DNA of 64,000 nucleotides, from the NCBI RefSeq assembly GCF_000308715.1, contig NZ_BAGH01000093.1, forward strand, positions 1-64,000, given 5' to 3'. Under the pieces are notes generated by a model. That model ran no database searches, was not told the origin of the DNA, and saw nothing but the letters and a program-made list of their open reading frames with translations. This DNA comes from Nocardia tenerifensis NBRC 101015. GTDB lineage: Bacteria; Actinomycetota; Actinomycetes; Mycobacteriales; Mycobacteriaceae. This document shows, in pieces, positions 8,414 to 16,581 of the stretch. Numbering within the stretch: the first letter of the stretch is position 1; every line of letters starts with the position of its first letter. The position numbers and the translations under genes were made by a program.

Positions 8414-8884
8414 TCACGCCGTCGGCGAGTACACGCGGACGTCGAGGTCGGCCACCGGACGCAACGCCGAATCGATGAGCGGCTGCACTTCGGACCACTC
8501 CAGCCCGCCATACCCACAGCCGAGAGGAGGGACGGCGATAGAGGTGATATCGAGTGCGCCTATGACCGCCACCAAATCCGTGAGGCCCGACTCGATGTCT
8601 TCCAGCCGCGAGCGGGCACGCCACTGTGTCTTCGTCGGGAAATTGATGATGTAGCGCGGGCCCTCGGCGAGTTCTGTCTCCCAGATATGCATCTTGCCGA
8701 CCTGGACTTCGCCACGGTGGCAAGCCTTTCGATACGCCCCGAACATCTCGGGGTAGGCGCGGCGAAACTGCAGCGCGAGCCCTTTGCCCATCACGCCCAC
8801 GGTATTGACGGTGTTCACCAACGCTTCCGTGTCGGCGCGAAGCAGGTCGCCGGTGGCCTGGGTGAACACTGCGAACGATGCCAT
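8414..8884 (-). CDS. DarG-like macrodomain protein (ADP-ribosyl hydrolase), no DarT partner
   Basis: A 156-residue single macrodomain. Ligand-loop motifs are clear: ALVNTVNTVGVMGKGLALQF near residue 20, the PTKTQWRARSRLEDIESGL helix, and PPLGCGYGGLEW near residue 120. These match the N-terminal domain of DarG, which removes ADP-ribose from thymidine in DNA and is the antitoxin of DarT. DarG usually has a second, C-terminal domain, absent here, and no DarT-like gene is adjacent. The ATG at 8884 gives the family start MASFAVFTQATGDLL. It could be a solitary DNA-repair hydrolase or an anti-toxin remnant. Confidence 0.85.
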   Translation of the reverse strand: MASFAVFTQATGDLLRADTEALVNTVNTVGVMGKGLALQFRRAYPEMFGAYRKACHRGEVQVGKMHIWETELAEGPRYIINFPTKTQWRARSRLEDIESGLTDLVAVIGALDITSIAVPPLGCGYGGLEWSEVQPLIDSALRPVADLDVRVYSPTA

Positions 8885-8962
8885 GGGCTCAGAAGTATCA
8901 GCTGGGTCTGACACGGACGCGTTCGTGGGCGAGGCGGATAGGCCGCGGTTAGGGTCGGAAGT

Positions 8963-9883
8963 ATGCGATATGCGATCTCGATTCCGCAGCATGCGGCGGA
9001 TGGGGAGTTTCAGGCGAGGGAGCTCAGGGGGTATTTGGGGCGGGCGGAGGAGTTGGGGTTCGAGGGGGCCTGGATGACCGAGCAGGTGCTCGGGGGGTCG
9101 CCCAGTGCTAGTCCGTTGGAGATGTTGGCGTTTGCGGCGGCTTGTAATGAGAGGTTGCGGCTGGGGTGTTCGGTGTTTGTGACGCCGCTGCACAATCCGG
9201 TGCATTTGGCTAAGCGGATCGCGACGGTGGATCAGTTGAGTCGGGGGCGGCTCGAGGTGGGGGTGGGAATCGGGGGGCGTAATCGGATGTTCTCGGCGTT
9301 CGATGTGGATCCGGCGGACAACCTGGTGCGGCGGTTCACTGAGGGGCTACGGGTGATGGAGGCGCTGTGGACTGAGCCGGAGGTAAATATCGACGGCGAG
9401 TTCTGGCAGTTGGCGGGGGCCGCGATGGAGCCGAAGCCGTTTCAGAAGCCGTATCCGCCGCTGTGGTTCGGCGGCAGCAAGCCCGCCGCGTTGCGGCGCG
9501 CGGTTCGCCAAGGGGACGGGTTCTTCGGTGCGGGGTCGTCGACAACCGCGCAGTTCGCCGAGCAGGTGCCGATCGTGCGCGCGGCGCTCGCCGAATCAGA
9601 CAGGGACGCAACGAATTTCCGAATCGCGAAGCGGGTATACATCGCGGTGGATGACGACGTGGAGCGCGCGCGACGCCGAATGACCGAGGCCCTGATCGCC
9701 CAGTACGGCGACTACGGCAAGACTTTGCTACCCGTCGCGGTCTGCGGCCCGCCGGACACTTGTGTCCGGGAACTGCGCGAGGTCGCCGCGGCCGGAGCCG
9801 AAATGATCCTGATCAACCCACTTTTCGACTCGGCTGCCCAGATGGAGCGAATCGCCACCGAGGTTCTGCCGCTAGTCGACTGA
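8963..9883 (+). CDS. LLM-class F420-dependent oxidoreductase
   Basis: A 306-residue TIM-barrel protein of the luciferase-like monooxygenase superfamily. It has the F420-type features RYAISIPQH, the AEELGFEGAWMTEQ helix, LGCSVFVTPLHNPV, the phosphate-binding RLEVGVGIGG segment and the late PLWFGGSKPAALRRA strand. The substrate is unknown. The first half of the gene uses many G- and T-ending codons (long GGG and TTG runs) compared with its neighbours, which may mean separate ancestry. It is followed by a bidirectional terminator. Confidence 0.88.
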   Translation: MRYAISIPQHAADGEFQARELRGYLGRAEELGFEGAWMTEQVLGGSPSASPLEMLAFAAACNERLRLGCSVFVTPLHNPVHLAKRIATVDQLSRGRLEVGVGIGGRNRMFSAFDVDPADNLVRRFTEGLRVMEALWTEPEVNIDGEFWQLAGAAMEPKPFQKPYPPLWFGGSKPAALRRAVRQGDGFFGAGSSTTAQFAEQVPIVRAALAESDRDATNFRIAKRVYIAVDDDVERARRRMTEALIAQYGDYGKTLLPVAVCGPPDTCVRELREVAAAGAEMILINPLFDSAAQMERIATEVLPLVD

Positions 9884-9897
9884 TCGCAGAGGGCAAG

Positions 9898-9929
9898 AGC
9901 CGTGCCGAACAACACTGTCCGGCACGGCT
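9898..9929. terminator. bidirectional terminator
   Basis: A 10-base perfect stem (AGCCGTGCCG with CGGCACGGCT) with a 12-base loop lies between the convergent LLM gene and the esterase gene. It can serve both strands. Confidence 0.75.
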
Positions 9930-9941
9930 TCTCGGCCACTA

Positions 9942-10880
9942 TCAGACGCCGATGGAGCTCAACAGCATGGGAAGCGCGTTCTGCATCTGCACCTTCCAGG
10001 CGTCCCAGTTGTGCCCTTGGGCAGGCACATAACGCTCGTCCACCTGAGCGCCCAGCTGCTGAAGCTTGTCCACGAAGCGGTAGTTCTGTTCGTAGACAAG
10101 GGATTCGACACTGTCGCCCTTACCGTAGGAGACGAACAACGGAATGTTCGTCAGCTTGGCGGCCTGACTGTAGGGATTGTTCGCCACCCAGATATCGCGA
10201 TGTGTCGCGTAGTCGCCCCACACACGCTTCCAATCCGCCGCGCATCCCTGCCCCGGCTTGTCGGGCTCACCGGGTGCTCCGGAGTCGTGCAGCGGGTCGA
10301 CGTTTCCACTGAAGGAAGCGGCCGACTTGAACCAACCCTGGTACTCGGCGGCGAACTTCATCGCGCCCAGCCCGCCCATCGAGTTGCCCGCGACGGCCCG
10401 GGTGGTATTGGCGTGGTAGGTGGTTTCGAGGATGGTGCGCACGTCGTCGAGCAGGTACTTCTCCCAGGCGGGCGGCCCGCCGTGCCCGTCGTTGTACCAG
10501 TCGGAATACGCGCTGCACCAGCTGGTTTCGGGCAGGACGAAGATGGCGTTCTTGCCCGCCGTGAGCGCCTCGAGGTTGCCCTTGTCCGTCCAGGACTTGT
10601 GATCGTCGAAGCCGCCGTGCAGCACCCAGACGGTGGGCCAGCTGCGCGTGGACTCCTTGGTCCAGCCCGGCGGCAGTAGCAGCCGGACGACCTTGACGGA
10701 CCAGTCCGGTCCCTCGAGGTTGGGCGAGGATATGCCGAGGTCGAGGATGCGGTCGCTGACCCTGGTCTCCCAGCGGACCGTGCCCGCCGCGGCGTGCGCG
10801 GGCGCGCTGGCCACGAAAGGTAAAGCGAGGCTGGCGATTACGGTGGCTATGGCCAGAATGAGTCTGCTGATTCTTGGCAA
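9942..10880 (-). CDS. secreted esterase, antigen-85/esterase D-like alpha/beta hydrolase
   Basis: A 312-residue exported hydrolase. A TTG start is taken because GGAAAGGA lies seven bases upstream and gives a clean signal peptide (LPRISRLILAIATV to APAHA, cleavage near residue 34). The mature enzyme has the nucleophile elbow GNSMGGLGAMKFA and a late catalytic GHNWDAW His. The nearest well-known relatives are mycolyltransferases of the Ag85 type and S-formylglutathione-hydrolase-like esterases. A role in cell-wall lipid transfer is possible but unproven. The frame is open for 290 more codons upstream, but that part is the complement of other DNA and has no family similarity. Confidence 0.82.
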   Translation of the reverse strand: MPRISRLILAIATVIASLALPFVASAPAHAAAGTVRWETRVSDRILDLGISSPNLEGPDWSVKVVRLLLPPGWTKESTRSWPTVWVLHGGFDDHKSWTDKGNLEALTAGKNAIFVLPETSWCSAYSDWYNDGHGGPPAWEKYLLDDVRTILETTYHANTTRAVAGNSMGGLGAMKFAAEYQGWFKSAASFSGNVDPLHDSGAPGEPDKPGQGCAADWKRVWGDYATHRDIWVANNPYSQAAKLTNIPLFVSYGKGDSVESLVYEQNYRFVDKLQQLGAQVDERYVPAQGHNWDAWKVQMQNALPMLLSSIGV

Positions 10881-11099
10881 CGGATGGTCCTTTCCCTCCC
10901 GGGGCCGGCTACGAACCGCTCGACCCCGCACCAATGAATCTAGAGCAGAAAGACACTCTACGAATAGTGTTGTTCGCAAATTGGGAGATCTCACGGTCCG
11001 CGCTGTCCGTCCCCTGAACCACGGTGTCGAACAACGACTCTCGATACCTGGGCCGCCCGTCCCGCCCCGGCCGCCGACCGGTCCGGCACAGTGATCGAC

Positions 11100-11696
11100 A
11101 TGCGAATCGCGGTATACCTGGCACATCCCCGGCCCGGCAGTTTCAACGGCGCGCTCTTCGGCGCCGTGGTCGACGAACTGCGGACTCACGCGGTCGAGGT
11201 CCTCGCCCACGACCTGTACGCGGAGGGCTTCGACCCGATGCTGGGCGCCGCGGAGACCGAGACGGTCGACAGCACGCGCGCGGGCGACGACCTGATCCGC
11301 CGCTACCAAGACGAACTGTCCGAACTCGACGCCATGATCTTCGTGCACCCGAACTGGTGGGGTATGCCGCCCGCCATCCTGACGGGCTGGGTGCAGCGCG
11401 TCCTCACCCCGGCCGTCGCCTACAAGCTGAATGACGCGGCGGGCGAGCCGATCCCGCTGCTCCGTGCCGAGCGTGCCCTGGTGCTCAATACCTCCGACAC
11501 CACCGCCGACCGGGAACGCGACGTCTTCGGCGACCCGCTCGGGCAGATCTGGGCGTCCTGCGTACTGCCCTACATCGGCGTGAAAGACATGCGACGCAAG
11601 GTCTTTCGCACCGTGACGGACTCCTCCGAGCAGACCCGTGCCGCCTGGCTGCGCGAGGCCCGCGCGCTGGCGGCCGCGCTCGCGACGGACGGCTGA
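11100..11696 (+). CDS. NAD(P)H:quinone oxidoreductase, flavodoxin-like fold
   Basis: A 198-residue flavoprotein of the NQO1/MdaB-like family. The FMN/FAD site YLAHPRPGSFNGAL is at the N-terminus, followed by MIFVHPNWWGMPPAILTGWVQRVL, the family signature. It reduces quinones with two electrons using NAD(P)H. The ATG at 11100 fits the family start; a GTG nine bases upstream is possible, and neither has a strong ribosome site. It is divergent from the esterase gene; no operon partner is evident. Confidence 0.85.
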   Translation: MRIAVYLAHPRPGSFNGALFGAVVDELRTHAVEVLAHDLYAEGFDPMLGAAETETVDSTRAGDDLIRRYQDELSELDAMIFVHPNWWGMPPAILTGWVQRVLTPAVAYKLNDAAGEPIPLLRAERALVLNTSDTTADRERDVFGDPLGQIWASCVLPYIGVKDMRRKVFRTVTDSSEQTRAAWLREARALAAALATDG

Positions 11697-11743
11697 CCCG
11701 CTCCGCCGCCCGGGGCACGTGAGCAGATGCTTACGTGTCCTGA

Positions 11744-11823
11744 TTGTTATCTGGAACAACAAATTGGTCGCTCGAACAGGTTGTGCGGTGGGTCACAGTC
11801 GAATATGTTGCACCGAACAACAT
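11744..11823. promoter_or_regulatory. inverted repeats upstream of the first ABC importer
   Basis: Two AT-richer inverted repeats precede the lipoprotein gene. TTGTT-6-AACAA is at 11744-11759. ATGTTG-7-CAACAT is at 11805-11823, 60 bases from the start codon. They stand out in very GC-rich DNA and are candidate operators for the ROK protein encoded at the end of this operon. Binding is inferred. Confidence 0.45.
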
Positions 11824-11882
11824 TCGCTCGACCTCGACCGACCCGGGCACTCCGGGGCGGTGGTTCCACGAAAGGCCCCCTC

Positions 11883-12968
11883 ATGCGTAAGGGCATTCTC
11901 GGCGTCGCGGCCGTCTCGGTCGCCGTGCTCACCTCCTTGACTTTGACCGCTTGTGGTGACGACTCGAAGGGCTCGGGAGGTGGCGGCGCCAAGATCGGGG
12001 TGATCCTGCCGGACAGCAAGACCTCCGCCCGCTGGGAGACCGCGGACCGCAAGTACCTGCAGCAGGCGTTCGACGCGGCCGGCGTCAAGGCCGACATCCA
12101 GAACGCGCAGGGCGACAAGAACGCCTTCCAGACGATCGCCGATCAGATGATGACCAACGGCGCGTCGGTCCTGCTCATGACGAACCTGGACAGCGGCACC
12201 GGCAAGGCCGTGATCCAGAAGGCTAAGGCGCAGGGCGTCACGGTGATCGACTACGACCGCCTCACGCTCGGCGGCGGGGCCCAGTTCTACGTCTCCTTCG
12301 ACAACGTCAAGGTCGGCAGCCTGCTCGGCGAGGGCGTGGCGAAGTGCCTGACGGACAAGAACGCGGTCAATCCCGTTGTCGCGTACCTGAACGGCGGACC
12401 GACCGACAACAACGCGACGCTGCTCAAGACCGGCTACGACGGGGTGCTGAAGCCGAAGTTCGACGCGGGCCAGTACGTGAAGGGCCCGGACCAGGCCGTG
12501 CCGGAGTGGGACAACACCCAGGCGGGCACCATCTTCGAGCAGATGCTCACCAGCCAGCCCAATATCGGCGGCGTGGTGGCCGCCAACGACGGACTCGCCA
12601 ACGCGGCGATCGCGGTTCTGAAGAAGCAGAAGCTCAACGGCCAGGTGCCGGTGAGCGGTCAGGACGCGACCGTGCAGGGTCTGCAGAACGTCCTGAAGGG
12701 CGATCAGTGCATGACCGTCTACAAGGCGATCAAGAAGGAGGCCGAGGCGGCGGCCGAGCTGGCCATCGCGCTGACCAAGGGCCAGCAGGGTCACGCGAAC
12801 GGCACCGTGAAGGACCCCGAGGCCAAGGCCGACGTGCCCTCGGTGCTGTTGGAGCCCAAGCCGATCTACGCGCAGCAGGTGAAAGACGTTGTGGCGGACG
12901 GCTATGTCACCAAGGCCGAGCTGTGCACGGGTGAGATCACGAAACTCTGCGCGGACAACGGCATCTGA
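11883..12968 (+). CDS. sugar ABC transporter substrate-binding lipoprotein, XylF/ChvE-like
   Basis: A 361-residue periplasmic-type binding protein of the CUT2 class. It has a lipoprotein signal with the lipobox LTAC (Cys24). Residues 36-330 form the two-lobed Peripla_BP_4 fold, with KIGVILPDSKTSARWETAD, a central VTVIDYDRL and YVSFDNVKVG, and VVAANDGLANAAIAVL. These segments resemble xylose-binding XylF. It is first in the operon with the ATPase at 13041, the permease at 13918 and a ROK regulator at 15176. A paralogue with the same layout lies at 26972. The ligand is a monosaccharide by family; xylose is a guess. Confidence 0.88.
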   Translation: MRKGILGVAAVSVAVLTSLTLTACGDDSKGSGGGGAKIGVILPDSKTSARWETADRKYLQQAFDAAGVKADIQNAQGDKNAFQTIADQMMTNGASVLLMTNLDSGTGKAVIQKAKAQGVTVIDYDRLTLGGGAQFYVSFDNVKVGSLLGEGVAKCLTDKNAVNPVVAYLNGGPTDNNATLLKTGYDGVLKPKFDAGQYVKGPDQAVPEWDNTQAGTIFEQMLTSQPNIGGVVAANDGLANAAIAVLKKQKLNGQVPVSGQDATVQGLQNVLKGDQCMTVYKAIKKEAEAAAELAIALTKGQQGHANGTVKDPEAKADVPSVLLEPKPIYAQQVKDVVADGYVTKAELCTGEITKLCADNGI

Positions 12969-12975
12969 TCGTCTC

Positions 12976-13020
12976 AGCCCCTTCCGCCGTCTCGATGATG
13001 AGGGGGCGGCGGAGGGGGCT
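12976..13020 (+). terminator. leaky terminator/attenuator after the binding-protein gene
   Basis: A long imperfect stem (AGCCCC..CCGCCG pairing with GGCGGCGGAGGGGGCT) is followed by CTTTCTCT, inside the operon between lipoprotein and ATPase genes. It would let the binding protein be made in excess over the membrane parts, as is usual for such importers. Confidence 0.6.
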
Positions 13021-13040
13021 CTTTCTCTGGAGCAGTATTC

Positions 13041-13841
13041 ATGAGTGAAGCATCGCGCGGCGATTCGCCGACGGGCGGGCCGGTGGTCGAATTACGCGGC
13101 CTGGAAAAGAGTTTCGGGCCGGTCCACGTCCTGCACGACGTCGCCTTCTCCGCCTACGCCGGCGAGGTGACGGCCCTGGTGGGCGACAACGGCGCCGGAA
13201 AGTCCACGCTCGTCAAGTGCATCGGCGGCACCCACCCGATCGACGCGGGCGAGTTCCTCTTCGAGGGCAACCCCGTTCAGGTGCACAGCCCGCGCGACGC
13301 GGCCGCGCTCGGCATCGAGATCGTGTACCAGGATCTCGCGCTCTGCGACAACCTCGACATCGTCCAGAACATGTTCCTCGGCCGTGAGCGCAAGAACGGG
13401 ATCGTGCTCGACGAGTACGCGATGGAAGAGCTGGCCGGAAAGACGTTGGCCAGCTTGTCCGTTCGCACCGTCAAGAGCGTGCGCCAGCAGGTGTCGAGCC
13501 TGTCCGGCGGGCAGCGCCAGACGGTCGCGATCGCCAAAGCCGTGCTGTGGAACAGCAAGGTGGTGATCCTCGACGAACCGACCGCCGCGCTGGGCGTGCA
13601 GCAGACCCAGCAGGTGCTCGAACTGGTGCGCCGCCTGGCCGATCGCGGGCTGGCGGTGGTGCTGATCTCGCACAACATGAACGACGTGTTCGCGGTCTCC
13701 GACCGGATCGCGGCGCTCTACCTCGGGCGGATGGCCGCCCAGGTCCGCACCTCCGACGTGACCCACGGGCAGGTCGTAGAACTGATCACGGCAGGCCGCA
13801 GCGGCGCACTGGGTCTGGACGCGAATGGAGTCAAAGAATGA
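13041..13841 (+). CDS. sugar ABC transporter ATP-binding protein (single domain)
   Basis: A 266-residue cytoplasmic ATPase. Walker A GDNGAGKST is at 48-56. The Q-loop is in EIVYQDLALCDNL, signature LSGGQRQ at about 154-160, Walker B VVILDEPTAAL, and the H-loop in LISHNMNDV. Classical CUT2 ATPases such as XylG or RbsA carry two such domains in about 500 residues; this one has only one, like FrcA-type proteins, so a homodimer is expected. The stop codon overlaps the start of a mini-ORF at 13838 (ATGA). Confidence 0.92.
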   Translation: MSEASRGDSPTGGPVVELRGLEKSFGPVHVLHDVAFSAYAGEVTALVGDNGAGKSTLVKCIGGTHPIDAGEFLFEGNPVQVHSPRDAAALGIEIVYQDLALCDNLDIVQNMFLGRERKNGIVLDEYAMEELAGKTLASLSVRTVKSVRQQVSSLSGGQRQTVAIAKAVLWNSKVVILDEPTAALGVQQTQQVLELVRRLADRGLAVVLISHNMNDVFAVSDRIAALYLGRMAAQVRTSDVTHGQVVELITAGRSGALGLDANGVKE

Positions 13842-13921
13842 GCGAGCGCAGCGAGCGTCCAAAAGACGCAGCCGCCTCGGCGGTCATGCCGGAGCCGAGC
13901 GCCAGCGAGGTGGAGGCATGA
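13838..13921 (+). CDS. 27-codon mini-ORF joining ATPase and permease genes
   Basis: A short frame begins MSERSERPKD and ends ASEVEA. Its ATG overlaps the ATPase stop (ATGA at 13838-13841), and its TGA overlaps the permease ATG (ATGA at 13918-13921). It thus fills the whole gap and could carry ribosomes from one gene to the next. Its DNA contains GAGCGCAGCGAGCG, a repetitive motif that I recall from actinobacterial intergenic regions, so it may also be a repeat insertion that happens to be open. The second importer has the same arrangement at 28785-28865, with a related beginning (MRERGER). Confidence 0.45.
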   Translation: MSERSERPKDAAASAVMPEPSASEVEA

Positions 13922-15150
13922 GCGCCGTACTGGAAAAGCACACGAACGCACCGGTTTCCGACTTGGTGAACACCTACGTCGGACGCGTACGCAGCGGCGA
14001 CATGGGTGCGCTGCCCTCCGTGCTCGCCCTGATCATCCTGTCCTGCGTCTTCTGGATCGCGCGCCCGGTCTTCATGTCCGAGGCCAACTTCGCGAACCTG
14101 TTCACTCAGGGCGCGGCGATCGCGGTCATCGCGATGGGCCTGATCTTCGTGCTGCTGCTCGGCGAGATCGACCTGTCGGCGGGCTTCACCAGCGGCGTGT
14201 GCGCCGCGGTGCTCGCGGTGCTGCTCACCGATCGTGGATGGCCCTGGTACCTAGCGGTTTTGGCGTCGCTGCTGACCGGCGTGGTGATCGGGCTGACCAT
14301 CGGCACGATCGTGGTGAAGATCGGCATCCCGTCGTTCGTGGTGACCCTCGCGGCCTTCCTCGCCCTGCAGGGCGTCGCGCTGAAGATCATGGACAACGGT
14401 CGCAACATCTCCATCCGCGACGACACCATCCTCGCCATCGCGAACAAGAACGTCCCGCCCCTGCTCGGCTGGCTGATGTACCTCGTCCTGGTGGCCGGGT
14501 TCGCGTTCCTCCAGTACCGAAAACTGCGGGCCCGCAACAAGCTCGGGCTCACCGGCGAGACCGCGCCGGTGATCGTGGCGCGCATCGTCGCCGTCGCGGC
14601 GGTGCTCGGCATCGCGGTGCTGGTGCTCAACGGCGAGCGCAGCCGCAACCCGGAGCTGCACTCGCTCAAGGGCATGCCGATCGTGGTCCCGCTGATCGCG
14701 ATCCTCTTGCTGCTGTGGACCTTCGTGCTCAACCGCACGTCCTTCGGCAGGCACATCTACGCCGTGGGCGGCAACGCCGAGGCGGCCCGGCGCGCGGGCA
14801 TCACCGTCGACCGCGTGAAAATCGCTGCCTTCGTACTGTGTTCGACGATGGCCTCGGTCGGCGGGCTGGTCGCGGCCTCGCGCGCCAACTCCGTCGACCC
14901 CAACACCGGCGGCAGCAGCGTGCTGCTGCTCGCGGTCGGCGCGGCGGTCATCGGCGGCACCAGCCTGTTCGGTGGGCGCGGCCGGATGCTGGACGCGGTG
15001 CTCGGCGCCGCCGTGGTCGCGGTGATCGACAACGGCATGGGCCTCATGGGCTACAGCGCGGGCACGAAATTCGTTGTGACAGGATTCGTGCTGCTCTTGG
15101 CGGCCGGAGTAGACGCCTTGTCGCGGAAACGCACGCTACTCCGCAGATGA
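13918..15150 (+). CDS. sugar ABC transporter permease (CUT2, XylH/RbsC-like)
   Basis: A 410-residue membrane protein with about 10 hydrophobic segments. Family landmarks are IAMGLIFVLLLGEIDLSAG, the IPSFVVTLAAFLALQG segment and, near the C-terminus, GRHIYAVGGNAEAARRAGI and AVIGGTSLFGGRGR. ATG 13918 follows GGTGGAGG and overlaps the stop of the mini-ORF. It works with the ATPase at 13041 and the lipoprotein at 11883. Confidence 0.92.
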   Translation: MSAVLEKHTNAPVSDLVNTYVGRVRSGDMGALPSVLALIILSCVFWIARPVFMSEANFANLFTQGAAIAVIAMGLIFVLLLGEIDLSAGFTSGVCAAVLAVLLTDRGWPWYLAVLASLLTGVVIGLTIGTIVVKIGIPSFVVTLAAFLALQGVALKIMDNGRNISIRDDTILAIANKNVPPLLGWLMYLVLVAGFAFLQYRKLRARNKLGLTGETAPVIVARIVAVAAVLGIAVLVLNGERSRNPELHSLKGMPIVVPLIAILLLLWTFVLNRTSFGRHIYAVGGNAEAARRAGITVDRVKIAAFVLCSTMASVGGLVAASRANSVDPNTGGSSVLLLAVGAAVIGGTSLFGGRGRMLDAVLGAAVVAVIDNGMGLMGYSAGTKFVVTGFVLLLAAGVDALSRKRTLLRR

Positions 15151-15175
15151 CCCACCCCGCGGCGAAGGACGGTGA

Positions 15176-16384
15176 ATGAGGGCGGCCCCATCTCCCGATG
15201 AGATCCGCAAGAGCAACCTGGCTGTCCTGCTGCGGCACGTCCATCGCGACGGACCGGTCTCGCGGGCCACGCTCGCGGAGCGAATGGGGCTGAACCGCAG
15301 CACCATTCTGGCCCTCACGGCCGACCTCGCCGCGGTAGGGCTTGTGCGCGAGGAACTTCCGGGCCAGACCGGCAAGGCGGGCCGACCCTCGCTGGTGGTC
15401 CGCCCGGAGTCGGAGCGCGTCTACGTCGTCGCGCTCGATGTGGGCGCCGACCGGCTCGCCGCGGCCAGGGTCGGTTTGGGCGGTTCGGTCCTCGATCAGG
15501 TCGAAACCGCCCGCCCGAGGGGCGCTTTCGATCCGGACGACGTGATCGCCGCGCTGGCCTCCATGGCGCGCGAGATGATCGGCCGAGCCGCCCCCGAGGC
15601 CGTGTGCGTCGGGGTCGGCGTGGCGTTCTGCGGGATGGTGCGCGAGGAGGACGGCGTCGTCCGCTACGGACCCAATATCGGCTGGGTCGACGTGCCCTTC
15701 GGCGCCAGCCTGACTCGCGAACTCGACCTCGGCCTGCGGGTCGCGGTCGGCAACAACGCCAACCTCGGCGCGCTCGCCGAGCGCGAACGCGGGGCGGGCG
15801 CGGGCCTGTCCGACCTGATCTACCTGCACGGTGACGTCGGCATCGGCGCGGGCATCATCATGGGCGGCCGGCTGCTCGGCGGCGAGGGCGGCTACGCGGG
15901 CGAGGTCGGCCACATGATCGTCAACCGGAACGGGCGGCCCTGCGCGTGCGGATCGCACGGCTGCCTCGAGGTCGAGGCGGGTGAGCTCGGCCTGATCGCC
16001 GCCGCCGGGCGCGACGACCCGGCAGGCCGCGCCGCGGTCGAGGCGATCGTGGAGGCCGCGGCCCGCGGTGACTCGACGGCGCGCGACGCCCTGCACCAGG
16101 TGGGGGACTGGCTCGGTTACGGCGTCGCCAACCTGGTCAACGTGTTCAACCCGTCGATGGTGGTCTTCGGCGGCGTGCTGCGCGAGATCTACCTCGCCTC
16201 CGCGGCCCAGGTGCGCAGCCGGGTGGCGGTCGACGCGCTGCTCGCGGTCCGCGAACGGGTGCGGCTGCGCACCTCGGCGCTCGGCGGCGACGCCACCCTG
16301 CTCGGCGCCGCGGAACTCGCCTTCACCGACGTGCTGACCGATCCGGTGCAGACGCTGGCCAGGATATCGGCCGCACGCGCCTGA
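15176..16384 (+). CDS. ROK-family transcriptional repressor, zinc motif intact
   Basis: A 402-residue XylR/NagC-like regulator. The N-terminal winged helix (DEIRKSNLAVLLRHVHRDGPVSRATLAERMGLNRSTILALTADL) is followed by a sugar-kinase-like ROK domain. The ROK zinc signature is complete: GHMIVNRNGRPCACGSHGCLE, with the CxCGxxGCxE cysteines. It lies 25 bases after the permease and closes the first importer operon, so it probably senses the imported sugar and represses the promoter at about 11.7-11.8 kb. Confidence 0.9.
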   Translation: MRAAPSPDEIRKSNLAVLLRHVHRDGPVSRATLAERMGLNRSTILALTADLAAVGLVREELPGQTGKAGRPSLVVRPESERVYVVALDVGADRLAAARVGLGGSVLDQVETARPRGAFDPDDVIAALASMAREMIGRAAPEAVCVGVGVAFCGMVREEDGVVRYGPNIGWVDVPFGASLTRELDLGLRVAVGNNANLGALAERERGAGAGLSDLIYLHGDVGIGAGIIMGGRLLGGEGGYAGEVGHMIVNRNGRPCACGSHGCLEVEAGELGLIAAAGRDDPAGRAAVEAIVEAAARGDSTARDALHQVGDWLGYGVANLVNVFNPSMVVFGGVLREIYLASAAQVRSRVAVDALLAVRERVRLRTSALGGDATLLGAAELAFTDVLTDPVQTLARISAARA

Positions 16385-16581
16385 AACCGGTTGCGGCATA
16401 GCGCTTTCGGGCTCGCGAACGCACAGGGCGGGCCGACCCCGGTCGGGCGCGAGCTTTCCGCTGGTCACCCAAGCCGACTACTATGCGCAGACCACCGTTC
16501 GGGTGATCGAGTGCACGACACTCGCGTGGAACGGCCGATCCGATGACGGTGAATTCGAGCGTGAGCAATAAAGGGGTTTCG

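Noticed and set aside
7319..8911. Plus-strand open frame of about 530 codons
   Set aside because: Arg/Pro/His-rich translation opposite the response regulator and out of frame with the DDN gene; typical shadow of GC-rich coding DNA.
10969..11035. GTTGTTCG and CGAACAAC as an operator
   Set aside because: The arms are about 50 bases apart in a divergent promoter region; an 8-base match at this distance can be chance.
15044..16468. Minus-strand open frame opposite the ROK gene
   Set aside because: The ROK protein is unambiguous, including its zinc motif; the other frame is an Arg/His-rich shadow.
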